Shown here: positions 53,422 through 62,599 of the stretch, one piece after another
Layout of the letters: each line of letters begins with the position of its first letter
Numbering within the stretch: position 1 is the stretch's first letter
Assembly: GCF_028550435.1 (NCBI RefSeq)
Contig: NZ_JAQQKV010000002.1
Location: 558,001-622,000, forward strand
Reading direction: 5' to 3'
DNA length: 64,000 nt
From: Asticcacaulis machinosus
Lineage (GTDB): Bacteria; Pseudomonadota; Alphaproteobacteria; Caulobacterales; Caulobacteraceae
Program-made: the position numbers and the translations under genes
Notes under the pieces: generated by a model
Database searches by the model: none
Seen by the model: only the letters and a program-made list of their open reading frames with translations
What the model was told of the DNA's origin: nothing

Positions 53422-53478
53422 CGGAAATTCCTTTTACAGTATGATAGCCTCCCCTGATCACAGGGGAGGCTTAGTTGT

Positions 53479-54087
53479 TTAGGCCGCCAGTTTTAACAAC
53501 TCAGCCGTCGCCGCTTCGATCGCTTCGGCCTTAAACTCCGGCCCGAACGCGATTTTCTCAGCGCGCACCACGGTCACATCGGTGATGCCGATAAAACCCA
53601 GCATAGTCTTGATGTGGCCTTCCTGAAAGTCGATCGCGGCCAGAGGGCCTTCGGAATAGAGACCACCGCGGGCCAGAACGATAATCGCCTTCTTGCCCTT
53701 CAGCAGACCTTCGGGGCCCGACTCCGTATAACGGAAAGTGCGGCCGGCGCGCAGGACATAGTCAAACCAGGTCTTGAGCAAGGCCGAAATACCGAAATTA
53801 TACATCGGTGATCCGATAACCAGAAGGTCAGCCGCTTCCAGTTCGGCGATCAACGCATCAGACGTTTGCGACAGTTCGATCTCGGCAGGATTTTCACCGG
53901 CAGCACCGGCAAAACCGGCGATATTCAGGCTCGACAACGGGGCCAGAGGCGTCTTGCCGAAATCGTGCTCGGTGAAGGTTGCCGCCGGATTAGCCACAGC
54001 ATATTTGGCCTTGAACGCATCGGTCAGATGAGCCGAAACCGAACCGTCGCCCGTGGCGGCAGAATTGATGATCAGGACTTTGGACAT
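53479..54087 (-). CDS. azoR: FMN-dependent NADH azoreductase
   Basis: A 202-residue flavodoxin-fold quinone/azo reductase. FMN-site region PMYNFGISALLKTWFDYVLR, the RAGRTFRYTESGPEGLL loop and ARGG follow the AzoR pattern. Acts as a two-electron quinone reductase in the cytosol. AAGGAG lies 9 bp before the ATG. Confidence 0.94.
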   Translation of the reverse strand: MSKVLIINSAATGDGSVSAHLTDAFKAKYAVANPAATFTEHDFGKTPLAPLSSLNIAGFAGAAGENPAEIELSQTSDALIAELEAADLLVIGSPMYNFGISALLKTWFDYVLRAGRTFRYTESGPEGLLKGKKAIIVLARGGLYSEGPLAAIDFQEGHIKTMLGFIGITDVTVVRAEKIAFGPEFKAEAIEAATAELLKLAA

Positions 54088-54194
54088 AATAAAATCTCCT
54101 TAAGCGTTGGAAACCGTAATGGTTACTGTTATCTATTTGGATCTGATACGGGCATGAAATTGCGCGTCATCAGAGAGGTTGTGAGGGCCTCAAA

Positions 54195-54229
54195 CCCCTC
54201 CCGCACAGTTAGCGGCTCTGCGGGAGGGG
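54195..54229 (-). terminator. Terminator between the pirin and azoreductase genes
   Basis: An 11-bp stem CCCCTCCCGCA / TGCGGGAGGGG with a 13-base loop; a short TTT follows on the minus strand, downstream of pirin. Confidence 0.6.
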
Positions 54230-54272
54230 CATTTGCCTCAGGGCGCACGATTTGTTGTTACGCCCTGCATTT

Positions 54273-55139
54273 TTAGAACTTGCCGCTTTGATAATCGGCA
54301 AAGGCCTGGTGGATTTCCTGCGGCGTGTTCATGACGAACGGGCCGTGGCGAGCAATAGGCTCTTTCAGCGGGACACCGGTCACCACCAGAGCGCGGGCCC
54401 CCTCAGAGCCGGCGGTCAGAACCAAAGACTGACCGGCCGTCAAAACCGCCGCCTGCCCCTTGGTAACAACCGTATGGTCGATCTCAACCGAGCCGTCGAA
54501 GACATAGACAAAGCCGTCATGATCTGTCGGCACCGGCAGGCCGATATCACCATCAGCCTTCAGCGTGACATCAACGATAAACGGCTGCGTCGTCGGCGAG
54601 GCAATCGGGCCTTTCAGGTGGCGATACTCACCGGCAATGACCTTGAGATGGGCATCGTCATAGGTGATTTCAGGGATCGTCGCGGCCGGAATATCCTGAT
54701 ATTTAGGATCAAGCATCTTTTCCTTGGCGGGCAGGTTGAGCCAGAGCTGAAAGCCCTGCATCAGGCCATCTTGCTGCTCAGGCATTTCCGAATGGACCAG
54801 ACCGCGGGCGGTCGTCATCCATTGCACATCGCCCGGCCCTAACAGGCCTTCGTTGCCCTTTGAGTCCTTATGGCGCATCCGGCCAGCCAGCATGTAGGTG
54901 ATGGTCTCAAAGCCACGATGGGGATGATCCGGGAAACCGGCAATATAGGCCGACGGATCATCGGAGCGAAACTCATCCAGCATCAGGAACGGATCAACAG
55001 CGGGCAGGGCCTGAGTGCCGAGCACACGGTTAAGCTTGACACCGGCACCATCGGTGGCCGGAATACCGCGCACCAGACGGGCCACTGAGCGGGTCTTATC
55101 AGTGCTGCTGTCACGAATGACGGAGTTGGTAACGGACAT
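54273..55139 (-). CDS. Pirin family protein
   Basis: A 288-residue bicupin. The metal ligands of the N-terminal cupin are visible in DHPHRGFETITYML and in HSEMPEQ. Bacterial pirins such as YhhW are quercetinases in vitro; others modulate metabolism. AGGAGG lies upstream of the ATG. It diverges from a LysR gene, a common and conserved arrangement, so this LysR probably regulates it. Confidence 0.93.
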   Translation of the reverse strand: MSVTNSVIRDSSTDKTRSVARLVRGIPATDGAGVKLNRVLGTQALPAVDPFLMLDEFRSDDPSAYIAGFPDHPHRGFETITYMLAGRMRHKDSKGNEGLLGPGDVQWMTTARGLVHSEMPEQQDGLMQGFQLWLNLPAKEKMLDPKYQDIPAATIPEITYDDAHLKVIAGEYRHLKGPIASPTTQPFIVDVTLKADGDIGLPVPTDHDGFVYVFDGSVEIDHTVVTKGQAAVLTAGQSLVLTAGSEGARALVVTGVPLKEPIARHGPFVMNTPQEIHQAFADYQSGKF

Positions 55140-55243
55140 TTTCTTTACCCCTCCTTTCGGGGAAATTGATCTTGTGACAAGGTATATAGGCCGCTATGGT
55201 CGTTGCCAGAAGATACTAAATCGGAACACTGGTGTTGCGCTAA

Positions 55244-56149
55244 ATGGAACAGCTCAAAGTCGATATTGACGACCTGTCGGCCTTTTTCCTGGTGATTGAG
55301 ACCGGCAGTTTTGCGCGCGCGGCTGATCGCTTAGGCACCTCAAAATCGATCATCAGCCGTCGGGTAATGCGGCTGGAGGAAACTCTGGCGGCGCGCTTGC
55401 TGACGCGCGGGGCCAAGGGCACGCAGGCCACTGATGTCGGTCAAAACTATTATGAACGCGCCCGCGAAGCTCTGGCTCAGCTTGAGGCCGCCGGTGAAGC
55501 GGTGGCCGAAGCGGTATCAGACGTAGCGGGCCCCATCCGCATGTCCGGCCCCTTGAGTTTTGGCGTCACTCATCTGGCGCGCGCCCTGTCAGAATTTGCG
55601 GCGGCCTATCCGCGGGTCGAGCTTGATATCTCGTTCGACGATCATTCGGTCGATCTGGTCGGTGGGGGCTATGATCTGGCGGTACGTATTGGCGAACTGG
55701 CCGACTCGTCGCTGGTCGCCAAACGCATTGGCAAGGTGCACACGGTCACGGTGGCAAGTCCCGCCTATCTGGACTCCTTTGGCCGGCCCGAACATCCCGA
55801 TGACCTCAGTAACCATCGCGGCATCCACTATACCAATGTCGCCCCGACCGTGAACTGGCGTTATGCCGACGGTGACGGCTTCAAAAGCTACCGGATCAAC
55901 GGGGTCATGCGCTCCGATAATGGCGACATGATGCTGGAAGCCGCGAAATCAGGCTTAGGCATCGCGCGTTTGCCAACCTTTATCGCCAGCCGCGCCATCC
56001 AATCCGGCGAGATCGAGGTCATACTGAAAGCCTATGAACGGCCGCCGGTGCCGATGCACGCCGTCATGCCGCCGGGCCGGGCCACCACCGCCCGTGTGCG
56101 CGCTCTGGTCAGTTTTCTGAACCTGAAGTTCGGTACCGAACTGCTTTAG
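55244..56149 (+). CDS. LysR family transcriptional regulator
   Basis: A 301-residue LTTR: HTH in FFLVIETGSFARAADRLGTS and KSIISRRVMRLEETLAARLL; effector domain from about residue 90 with GPIRMSGPLSFGVTHLARAL. It faces the pirin gene across 104 bp. Its stop abuts the stop of the sulfotransferase gene with no gap. Confidence 0.92.
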   Translation: MEQLKVDIDDLSAFFLVIETGSFARAADRLGTSKSIISRRVMRLEETLAARLLTRGAKGTQATDVGQNYYERAREALAQLEAAGEAVAEAVSDVAGPIRMSGPLSFGVTHLARALSEFAAAYPRVELDISFDDHSVDLVGGGYDLAVRIGELADSSLVAKRIGKVHTVTVASPAYLDSFGRPEHPDDLSNHRGIHYTNVAPTVNWRYADGDGFKSYRINGVMRSDNGDMMLEAAKSGLGIARLPTFIASRAIQSGEIEVILKAYERPPVPMHAVMPPGRATTARVRALVSFLNLKFGTELL

Positions 56150-57718
56150 CTAGATTAGCCCCATAGTCCGCAGACGCTCCTGCAAAGGCGCCAGTTGAGC
56201 CTCATATTTTTTCCACGCCCCAACGCCTTCGCGGTTGATGGGCTTGCGCACCTGCGCGGAACTGGCGGTCGCCACCGCCCCGTTCGCTTCGTGGGGCGAC
56301 AGGCAAGCCTCCTCAAACGGTAGTTCGCAGGCCTTAAGCAACCGCCGGATTTCAAATTCGGGACACTGGATCAGGGTTTCAAGCTTTACGTCGATCACCC
56401 CAAACGCCGCCCAATGATCCATCAGCGCACGATAGTGACCATAGTGGGCGGCCAGATCATCTAAGTTGTAGGACCAGCGGTGGGCATGGGCGAACAGCAG
56501 CTTATAGGCCCCGAATAACGAATCCATCGCATCACGCCGGACATGGATGATCAGGGCATCAGGGTAGGCCCGCCGGATCAGGCCGACATAGTCATGATTG
56601 TGCGGCAGCTTATCGATGGTATGGCCGGCACCGTTGTGCAGATAGGCGACTTCGCGGTCATAATATTGCGCAAAAATTTGGGGATCGGTTTTTGCGGCCT
56701 CGGCAATGGTCGCAGCATCCAAAAGGTTGCGCCCTCCTGCGCCGGAGCCATGTTTGACGCCCAGTCCAAAAGTTTGCAATTCGCCCAAAGCCTGCACATC
56801 GGAATGGGCCGTCAGGATGCGCTCCACCAAGGTCGTGCCTGAGCGCGGCAGGCCGACAATAAAAATCCGGCGGGGCTTATTGAACGTTTTTGCCGCGACG
56901 GGCGGGTGCGGCATATGCGTCCGCCAGGCATCCACGATCGCGGTTTCCTCAGTGGCCCGCCACGGATAAGCCTGCCGTGCGGCTTGCGCCCCCGATTGCA
57001 GATATTCCCATGCCTGAGACGTATCGCCCAGATCATCATGTTCCTTAAACAGGGCATAGTTTAGCCGCGCGGTATCGATAATGGTTGTCGGTTTCAAGGC
57101 TTTCAGCCGGTCGATGTGGTGGCTATCCGCCGACCATTTTTTCAACCGTGCCAGCGCCAAATGGGCCGAAAAATGATCGCCCAAAGCTATGGCGCGTTCG
57201 TAGCCATACTCGGCAGCATCCATAGCCCCCAGAAACTGCTGTACGCCACCGAGATTGTACCAGTAATCGGCCACTTTGGGGTCAGCGCGCACTGCGATCT
57301 CCAGCAGCGGCACGGCATCTTCGGGCCGTCCCGCCTGCGATAAGGCCGTGCCCAGACTGTTCAGACTGGCCCCATCGGTCAGGCCGCAGTTCAGGGCATC
57401 CCTCACCACCTCACAGGTTTCACGGCCGCGGCCCAAGGTGACCAGCGCCCGTGCCCGTTGCACCAGAAACCGGCCCTGCGCCGGGGTCTGAGGCGGTGCG
57501 CGACGTGCCCCCTCGGCCAGCACCTGCTCGGCCTCATTAAACACCCGCGCCATCATGGCCGTGGTGCCCCATATGTACCAGCCATCCAGCCGGTCAGTCG
57601 CCAGCTCAGTCGCCTGACGCGCCGCTGCCATAGCGGTTTTCAGATCGCCCCGCCGTCGTGCGGCGGTCGCCTGCGCGATCAGATTATCGGCGTGAGCATT
57701 AAGCGTCGTCATAAGCAT
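56150..57718 (-). CDS. TPR-domain sulfotransferase family protein
   Basis: A 522-residue protein. The N-terminal half is a tetratricopeptide solenoid (DGWYIWGTTAMMARVFNEAE, LNSLGTALSQAGRPEDAVPL, DYWYNLGGVQQFLGAMDAAE). The C-terminal half is a PAPS-dependent sulfotransferase domain with the phosphosulfate loop IVGLPRSGTTLVERIL near residue 290 and IHVRRDAMDSLFG as the 3'-phosphate motif. It is encoded downstream of a TonB receptor, a pairing often seen in sphingomonads and Caulobacterales. Target unknown. Its ribosome binding site lies in the receptor's terminator stem. Confidence 0.9.
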   Translation of the reverse strand: MLMTTLNAHADNLIAQATAARRRGDLKTAMAAARQATELATDRLDGWYIWGTTAMMARVFNEAEQVLAEGARRAPPQTPAQGRFLVQRARALVTLGRGRETCEVVRDALNCGLTDGASLNSLGTALSQAGRPEDAVPLLEIAVRADPKVADYWYNLGGVQQFLGAMDAAEYGYERAIALGDHFSAHLALARLKKWSADSHHIDRLKALKPTTIIDTARLNYALFKEHDDLGDTSQAWEYLQSGAQAARQAYPWRATEETAIVDAWRTHMPHPPVAAKTFNKPRRIFIVGLPRSGTTLVERILTAHSDVQALGELQTFGLGVKHGSGAGGRNLLDAATIAEAAKTDPQIFAQYYDREVAYLHNGAGHTIDKLPHNHDYVGLIRRAYPDALIIHVRRDAMDSLFGAYKLLFAHAHRWSYNLDDLAAHYGHYRALMDHWAAFGVIDVKLETLIQCPEFEIRRLLKACELPFEEACLSPHEANGAVATASSAQVRKPINREGVGAWKKYEAQLAPLQERLRTMGLI

Positions 57719-57724
57719 CCATAG

Positions 57725-57756
57725 AAAAACCTCCCGCCATCATAAGCGGGAGGTTT
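57725..57756 (-). terminator. Terminator after the TonB receptor gene
   Basis: On the minus strand AAACCTCCCGC / GCGGGAGGTTT with an eight-base loop, then TTC. The 3' arm contains GGGAGG, the ribosome binding site of the sulfotransferase gene, so pairing would also hide that site. Confidence 0.75.
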
Positions 57757-57777
57757 GGTTACGCAATCGAGTTTTGA

Positions 57778-60189
57778 TCAGAACTTTTTGTTAATCGATA
57801 CGCCGATGACACGCGGGCGGATCGGGATGAAGAACTTACCCTGAAGGCCGTAGGTGGCTTCACCCTGCTGAGCGACATAGGCATATTCATCAAAGACGTT
57901 GTTGACGAACAGCTTGACACCGACCGTATCCATAGGCTCCCAACCGAACGACAGATTGGTCTGGCTGAAGCCCTTCAGTTCGGCATAGTCGAGGTTGGCG
58001 TTCTGATTTGCTGAAGCACAGGGCTGAACTGGTTCCTGATAAACAGCGCATCTATATGGCTCGGCTGAAGTCGTGATACCCGAAGAGTAAGAATAATCAG
58101 CATGTAAGGTCATAAGGCCATAGTCGGTAAAGGGCAGAGTATAGTCTGCGGCCAGTGAAATCTGCTGCTCTGGTGTTCCAGGCAATGACGTACCGTCACG
58201 GAAATCCGAGATCACGGTATCGTCTGTAAAGTCAGCGGGGGTGCCATTATCATCAGCTTTGACATAGTCTTCGCTGATCTCGGCATTGGTATAGGCATAG
58301 CCAAAGCTTAAGGTCAGGGCATCGGTCGCTTTCCAAAGGGTTTCCAGTTCAACGCCCTTGGAATTGGCCTCACCGGCATTGGCGATGATCGGCAGATTGC
58401 CGGGCGCCAGTGACGACAACTGCACGTCCTGCCAGTTGATATTGAACAGGGCGGCATTGACGGTCAGCTTACGATCAAACCATTGTGAGCGCACGCCGAC
58501 TTCATAGTTATCGACGGTGTCAGGTGCATACTGACGTTGCGATTCGACGATGCCGACAAACTGGCCGCCGCTCGGCAGCAGGTTGACCCCGCCGCGGCGG
58601 AAGCCTTGCGAGAAGGTGCCGTAGACCATCACATCCGGCGTCCATTGGTAGGACGTGTTCAGCTTATAGATGGTGTCTTCGACTTCGGTTTTACCGACTG
58701 AATCCGGGCAGTTGACCACCGAAGAGTTCGGGTCTTCGTACAGAGGCAGGGCGGTGCATTCGGTCGATTTTTCAATCAGCTTAAACGCCCGTGCCCCACC
58801 GGTAATTTGCCACTGGTCATTGATATGCCAGGTCAGTTCACCAAACGCCGCCCATTCGCTGTAGAGTACATCGGACTTGGCGAAATATTCCAGGTCATCC
58901 GTGCGGGTAGCGCCGATAAACTGGGTGAAGCCCGGCGTATATTCCGACGACGTACCCCAGGTGCCCTCATTAGCGTAGTAAAGGCCAGCGACATAATCAA
59001 AGCTGCCGCCGTCACTGGACACCAGCCGCAGTTCCTGCACGGCCGCTTCGAAATCATCGACTTCGGTCGTAAACGCGCGGAAATCCGGATAGTTCTCATA
59101 GCCAAAGCCAAGGCCCAGCAGAAGGTCAGTCTGGTCGCGGTGGCCAAGGCCGGTTTTCTTGGTGTAAGATGTTGACGAAATCAGATCGGCAAAACCGAGA
59201 TCATATTTCATCTCCAGCGCCGTCAACTGATAGTGCATCGAATAGGGCTCTTCGAAGCGCAGACCGATATCATAATCGCCCAACACCTTGCCCGCGTTGG
59301 CCGGATAGCTAAAGGCCGGATAGGATGCACCGGGCGGAAGTGAGAAGCCCGGATTGCCGCCGGTGCGGCCGCCCGATTTAGAATTGTCGGTATAATAGCT
59401 TAAGGTCGCCTCGAAAGTCTCAGTCGGCGTCCATAATAGTGATGCCCGCGCCGTAGTGCGCTGCTCGAAATCGAGATCGGTCTTCGGGCCGGTGATGACA
59501 AACGGATAGTCGGTAAAGCCGGAATCATCCAGATACTGCGCCGCGACGCGCACCGCCAGCTTGTCCTCGACCAGCGGCATATTGATCATGCCGTTGACCT
59601 CATAAGAGACGTCGTCGGCCTCATTGATCTGGTAAACCTTGCCGCCGGCAGAGGCTTCATACTTCATCTTGGGGTCAGCGACGATATAGCGGATCGCCCC
59701 GCCCAGAGAGCCGGAACCATATAGCGTACCCTGCGGCCCGCGCAGCACTTCGACGCGCTCAATATCGAAAATCTTGGGCTGGTTGGTGACCGGCGTGTCG
59801 TTGATATAGGTTGCCACCGAGCCATTATCGCCCAAGGTCGACGCCCGCAGCGGATCAACCGACAGGCCGCGTAAGATTATCGAAGCATCATCGCGGGAAC
59901 CAACATCGCGCACCGACAGGCCGGGCATGGCGCGGCCCAGTTCCGCAATTTCAGTAATGCCCTTGGTGCTGAGGTCAGACGCCCCGATTACCGAGATATT
60001 ATAAGGTACTTTTTGCACGCTGGTGGCGCGGCGGGTCGCGGTGACAATCACCTCGGTCACATCGGTCGCCGGTTCTTCCTGTGCCATAGCGGGCAAGGCC
60101 GCCCCTATGTTAAGGGCCACGACCGAAGCCGTCGCCAATAAAGCCAGATGAATTCCGGCTTTCCCTGTCACTCTTTTCTGTGTCGTCAT
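57778..60189 (-). CDS. TonB-dependent outer-membrane receptor
   Basis: An 803-residue active transporter. Signal peptide ending PAMAQ, then TonB box-like TDVTEVIVTATRR, a plug domain (about 55-165, with RDDASIILRGLSVDP and RGPQGTLYGSGSLGGAIRY) and a 22-strand barrel. It closes on PRVIGVSINKKF with the terminal Phe. Of the iron-complex outer-membrane receptor class with no N-terminal signalling domain. Substrate unknown. The 380-bp upstream region (60190-60570) is AT-rich, with a TGTGATCACA palindrome near 60488 and no gene I accept. Confidence 0.94.
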   Translation of the reverse strand: MTTQKRVTGKAGIHLALLATASVVALNIGAALPAMAQEEPATDVTEVIVTATRRATSVQKVPYNISVIGASDLSTKGITEIAELGRAMPGLSVRDVGSRDDASIILRGLSVDPLRASTLGDNGSVATYINDTPVTNQPKIFDIERVEVLRGPQGTLYGSGSLGGAIRYIVADPKMKYEASAGGKVYQINEADDVSYEVNGMINMPLVEDKLAVRVAAQYLDDSGFTDYPFVITGPKTDLDFEQRTTARASLLWTPTETFEATLSYYTDNSKSGGRTGGNPGFSLPPGASYPAFSYPANAGKVLGDYDIGLRFEEPYSMHYQLTALEMKYDLGFADLISSTSYTKKTGLGHRDQTDLLLGLGFGYENYPDFRAFTTEVDDFEAAVQELRLVSSDGGSFDYVAGLYYANEGTWGTSSEYTPGFTQFIGATRTDDLEYFAKSDVLYSEWAAFGELTWHINDQWQITGGARAFKLIEKSTECTALPLYEDPNSSVVNCPDSVGKTEVEDTIYKLNTSYQWTPDVMVYGTFSQGFRRGGVNLLPSGGQFVGIVESQRQYAPDTVDNYEVGVRSQWFDRKLTVNAALFNINWQDVQLSSLAPGNLPIIANAGEANSKGVELETLWKATDALTLSFGYAYTNAEISEDYVKADDNGTPADFTDDTVISDFRDGTSLPGTPEQQISLAADYTLPFTDYGLMTLHADYSYSSGITTSAEPYRCAVYQEPVQPCASANQNANLDYAELKGFSQTNLSFGWEPMDTVGVKLFVNNVFDEYAYVAQQGEATYGLQGKFFIPIRPRVIGVSINKKF

Positions 60190-60570
60190 AATCTATCCCC
60201 TGAACACAACAAGCCAGCAGCAAACCCAGCCCGATTTCGGACACACAACCTCGCGCACACAAAAGGTTGCGCGGGATCGCAGACCGCTTACGCAGCCTTG
60301 GGTTCAGCTCTTGGAGAACCTAAGGCTCACACATGTTTTTTGGCAGCGCAATATAAATATTGTTAATAAAACAATTATCAGTATACGGATTATATTTCAT
60401 AAAATTTATATATTTCAGTCTTTTAGCAAAACCTGCCGTGTGGCTTTTATGACGCGCTTTTGAAGTATCGAATTTTTCAACAGCGATGTGATCACAGTGA
60501 CGCACACAGAGATTTAGGTTAAAATACCACCTGACCCCGTCTCAGGCCCACTCACAAGGAGGCGCATACC

Positions 60571-61476
60571 ATGACAACCCATCTTAAAATCCTATCGGAA
60601 GGCTCCTATGCCGGGAACCCCCGCAATGAAGATCGTCTGGGCTATGTCGGCGATGCCGCCTGGCTAATGGATGGCGCAACCGGTCTGGGCCCTTCTAAAT
60701 TTAGCGATAAGACCGACGCCGAATGGCTGGTCGGGGCGGTGTCCGGCTTCCTGACTGAAACCTTTACCAACGACCCGGAAGTGGACACCCTTGATGCCTT
60801 AGGCCACGCCATCGAAGCGGTCGGCGAAGGCTATAGCCGCGCCACCAACAATGCCGAACTTGAGCCCTTTGCCCGCCCGTCGGCCGGTCTGTCGCTGGTG
60901 AGGGTTAATGGTGAGGAGGTTGAATTGTCCCACCTGGCCGATGTGAAGGCCTATGTGTTCGACAGGGCTGGTGGCTATAAGGTTTATGGCGGCGGCCCGC
61001 TGGAAGCCCTCGACAACAGCGCGTTAGAGGCTCTGCGTAAGGTGCAGGCTCAGCAGGCCGAACCTGACCTTAAGGCGGCTCGCGAAGAGATCAATCCGGT
61101 CCTGCGCCAGAACCGGGCCCTGATGAATACGCCCGATGGGTACTGGGTACTGACGCTCGATCCGGTCTGCCTTGAGGGGCTGAAAACCGAATATCTCAAG
61201 GCCGCCGATATCAGCTATATTTTACTGGCGACCGACGGGTTTTACGACCTTTGGGAAAACTATGTCATCGGCGGTTTGCACGACATTAAGCGCCGCCTGA
61301 TTGCCGGAGAGGACGACAGTATCATAACTGAACTTCGCCGTATCGAGACCGATGACCCGCATGGGATCAAGCATACGCGCTTTAAACTGCATGATGACGC
61401 CTCCTGGGTTCTGATGTCGATCGAGGGCTTTGGCGAAAAGGCCAGATCCCGCACCGGCCCCGAACGGCGCGAATAA
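60571..61476 (+). CDS. PP2C-like serine/threonine phosphatase
   Basis: A 301-residue protein of the PPM fold. Metal-binding acids are in RNEDRLG, WLMDGATG, HLADVKAY, LLATDGFYDLW and HDDASWVLM. No sensor or membrane segment. GGAGG lies 9 bp before the ATG. No kinase adjacent; target unknown. It is followed 64 bp later by a phospholipase-D family gene. Confidence 0.85.
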   Translation: MTTHLKILSEGSYAGNPRNEDRLGYVGDAAWLMDGATGLGPSKFSDKTDAEWLVGAVSGFLTETFTNDPEVDTLDALGHAIEAVGEGYSRATNNAELEPFARPSAGLSLVRVNGEEVELSHLADVKAYVFDRAGGYKVYGGGPLEALDNSALEALRKVQAQQAEPDLKAAREEINPVLRQNRALMNTPDGYWVLTLDPVCLEGLKTEYLKAADISYILLATDGFYDLWENYVIGGLHDIKRRLIAGEDDSIITELRRIETDDPHGIKHTRFKLHDDASWVLMSIEGFGEKARSRTGPERRE

Positions 61477-61540
61477 CCAGAATACTATGTGTTTTTAATC
61501 AGAGTGCGGATAGGCTGATGCCGATGAAGGTTTATCCCCT

Positions 61541-62599
61541 ATGAAATTTCACCTGAAAAGCGCTGATGCCTGGGCCGCGATGGCGCAGGCTTGTGAGCAG
61601 GCCACGACCTGCATTGATTTCGAGCAGTATATTGTCCGCGATGATGAGGTCGGTCAGCGGTTTCTTGGTCTTCTGGCCCGCAAGGCCCGCGAAGGCGTGC
61701 GGGTGCGTATTGTGCTGGATGCCTTTGGCAGCCGCACACTTCTGACCAGTAAGGTGCTGGAAGAGACCCGCAAATCCGGCGCGAAAGTCATTTTCTATCA
61801 CATGCAGAAACCGCGCCGATTTGTGCGTATCGGCGGCCTGTTTCCCAGAACCCACGCCAAATTGCTGCATGTCGATGACACCGCCACCTATCTCGGCAGT
61901 ATGTGCATGGCCGAATATATGCGCGATTGGCGCGACACTATGGTCGCCCTGGAAGGGCCCGCCGCCACCGCCGCCCGGCGCGATTTCGATGTGCTGTGGC
62001 GCGATCTGGATGACGGGCAACTGGACGGCGATCCCGGCATTATCGGCGGCAATCGCGGCGGGGTCTATCTGGCGCAAAACCCTAAGGGTGGACAGCGACC
62101 GCTTTATGAAGCGCTTTTGGCCGCGGTCATGACCGCCCGTCATTCGATCCGGCTGGCGACCCCCTATTTCTTTCCGCCCAAGCGTCTGCGCCGCGCTTTG
62201 AAAGAAGCGCAAGGCCGCGGGGTCAAGATCAGCCTGCTCCTGTCGCAACATACTGATGTCGCCATAGCCGATCTGATCACCCATGCCCTGCTGGGGCAGT
62301 GGCGGCGGCTGGACTATGAGGTGCGTCTTTATCAGCCGACCGTTCTGCATGCCAAATATGCGGTGATCGACGACGATTGGGCGACGCTGGGCAGTTGTAA
62401 TTTCGATCACTTAAGCCTGATGCTGAACCGCGAATGTAATCTGGTGATGCGTGATGCAGATGATGTGGCTTTACTGGCCGCGCAGTTCGACGAAGATTGC
62501 CGCCATGCCCTGCCCGCCAGTGCCGCCAAGGCCATGAAATTACGTTGGCACAACCGGTTGATCGGGCACCTTGGCGCCATGATTTCTCAGGCCCTGTAG
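61541..62599 (+). CDS. Phospholipase D/cardiolipin synthase-like protein
   Basis: A 352-residue protein with two HKD motifs: HAKLLHVDD with Gly-Ser-Met downstream, near residue 105, and HAKYAVIDD with GSCNFDHLSLMLNRE, near 270. There is no N-terminal membrane helix, as in ClsB-type enzymes. Most likely transfers phosphatidyl groups; nuclease activity is possible. It ends exactly where the next gene begins. Confidence 0.9.
   Translation: MKFHLKSADAWAAMAQACEQATTCIDFEQYIVRDDEVGQRFLGLLARKAREGVRVRIVLDAFGSRTLLTSKVLEETRKSGAKVIFYHMQKPRRFVRIGGLFPRTHAKLLHVDDTATYLGSMCMAEYMRDWRDTMVALEGPAATAARRDFDVLWRDLDDGQLDGDPGIIGGNRGGVYLAQNPKGGQRPLYEALLAAVMTARHSIRLATPYFFPPKRLRRALKEAQGRGVKISLLLSQHTDVAIADLITHALLGQWRRLDYEVRLYQPTVLHAKYAVIDDDWATLGSCNFDHLSLMLNRECNLVMRDADDVALLAAQFDEDCRHALPASAAKAMKLRWHNRLIGHLGAMISQAL

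Noticed and set aside
60320-60505. 61-residue frame upstream of the TonB receptor
   Set aside because: Lies in AT-rich promoter DNA, no ribosome binding site, composition unlike a protein of this organism.
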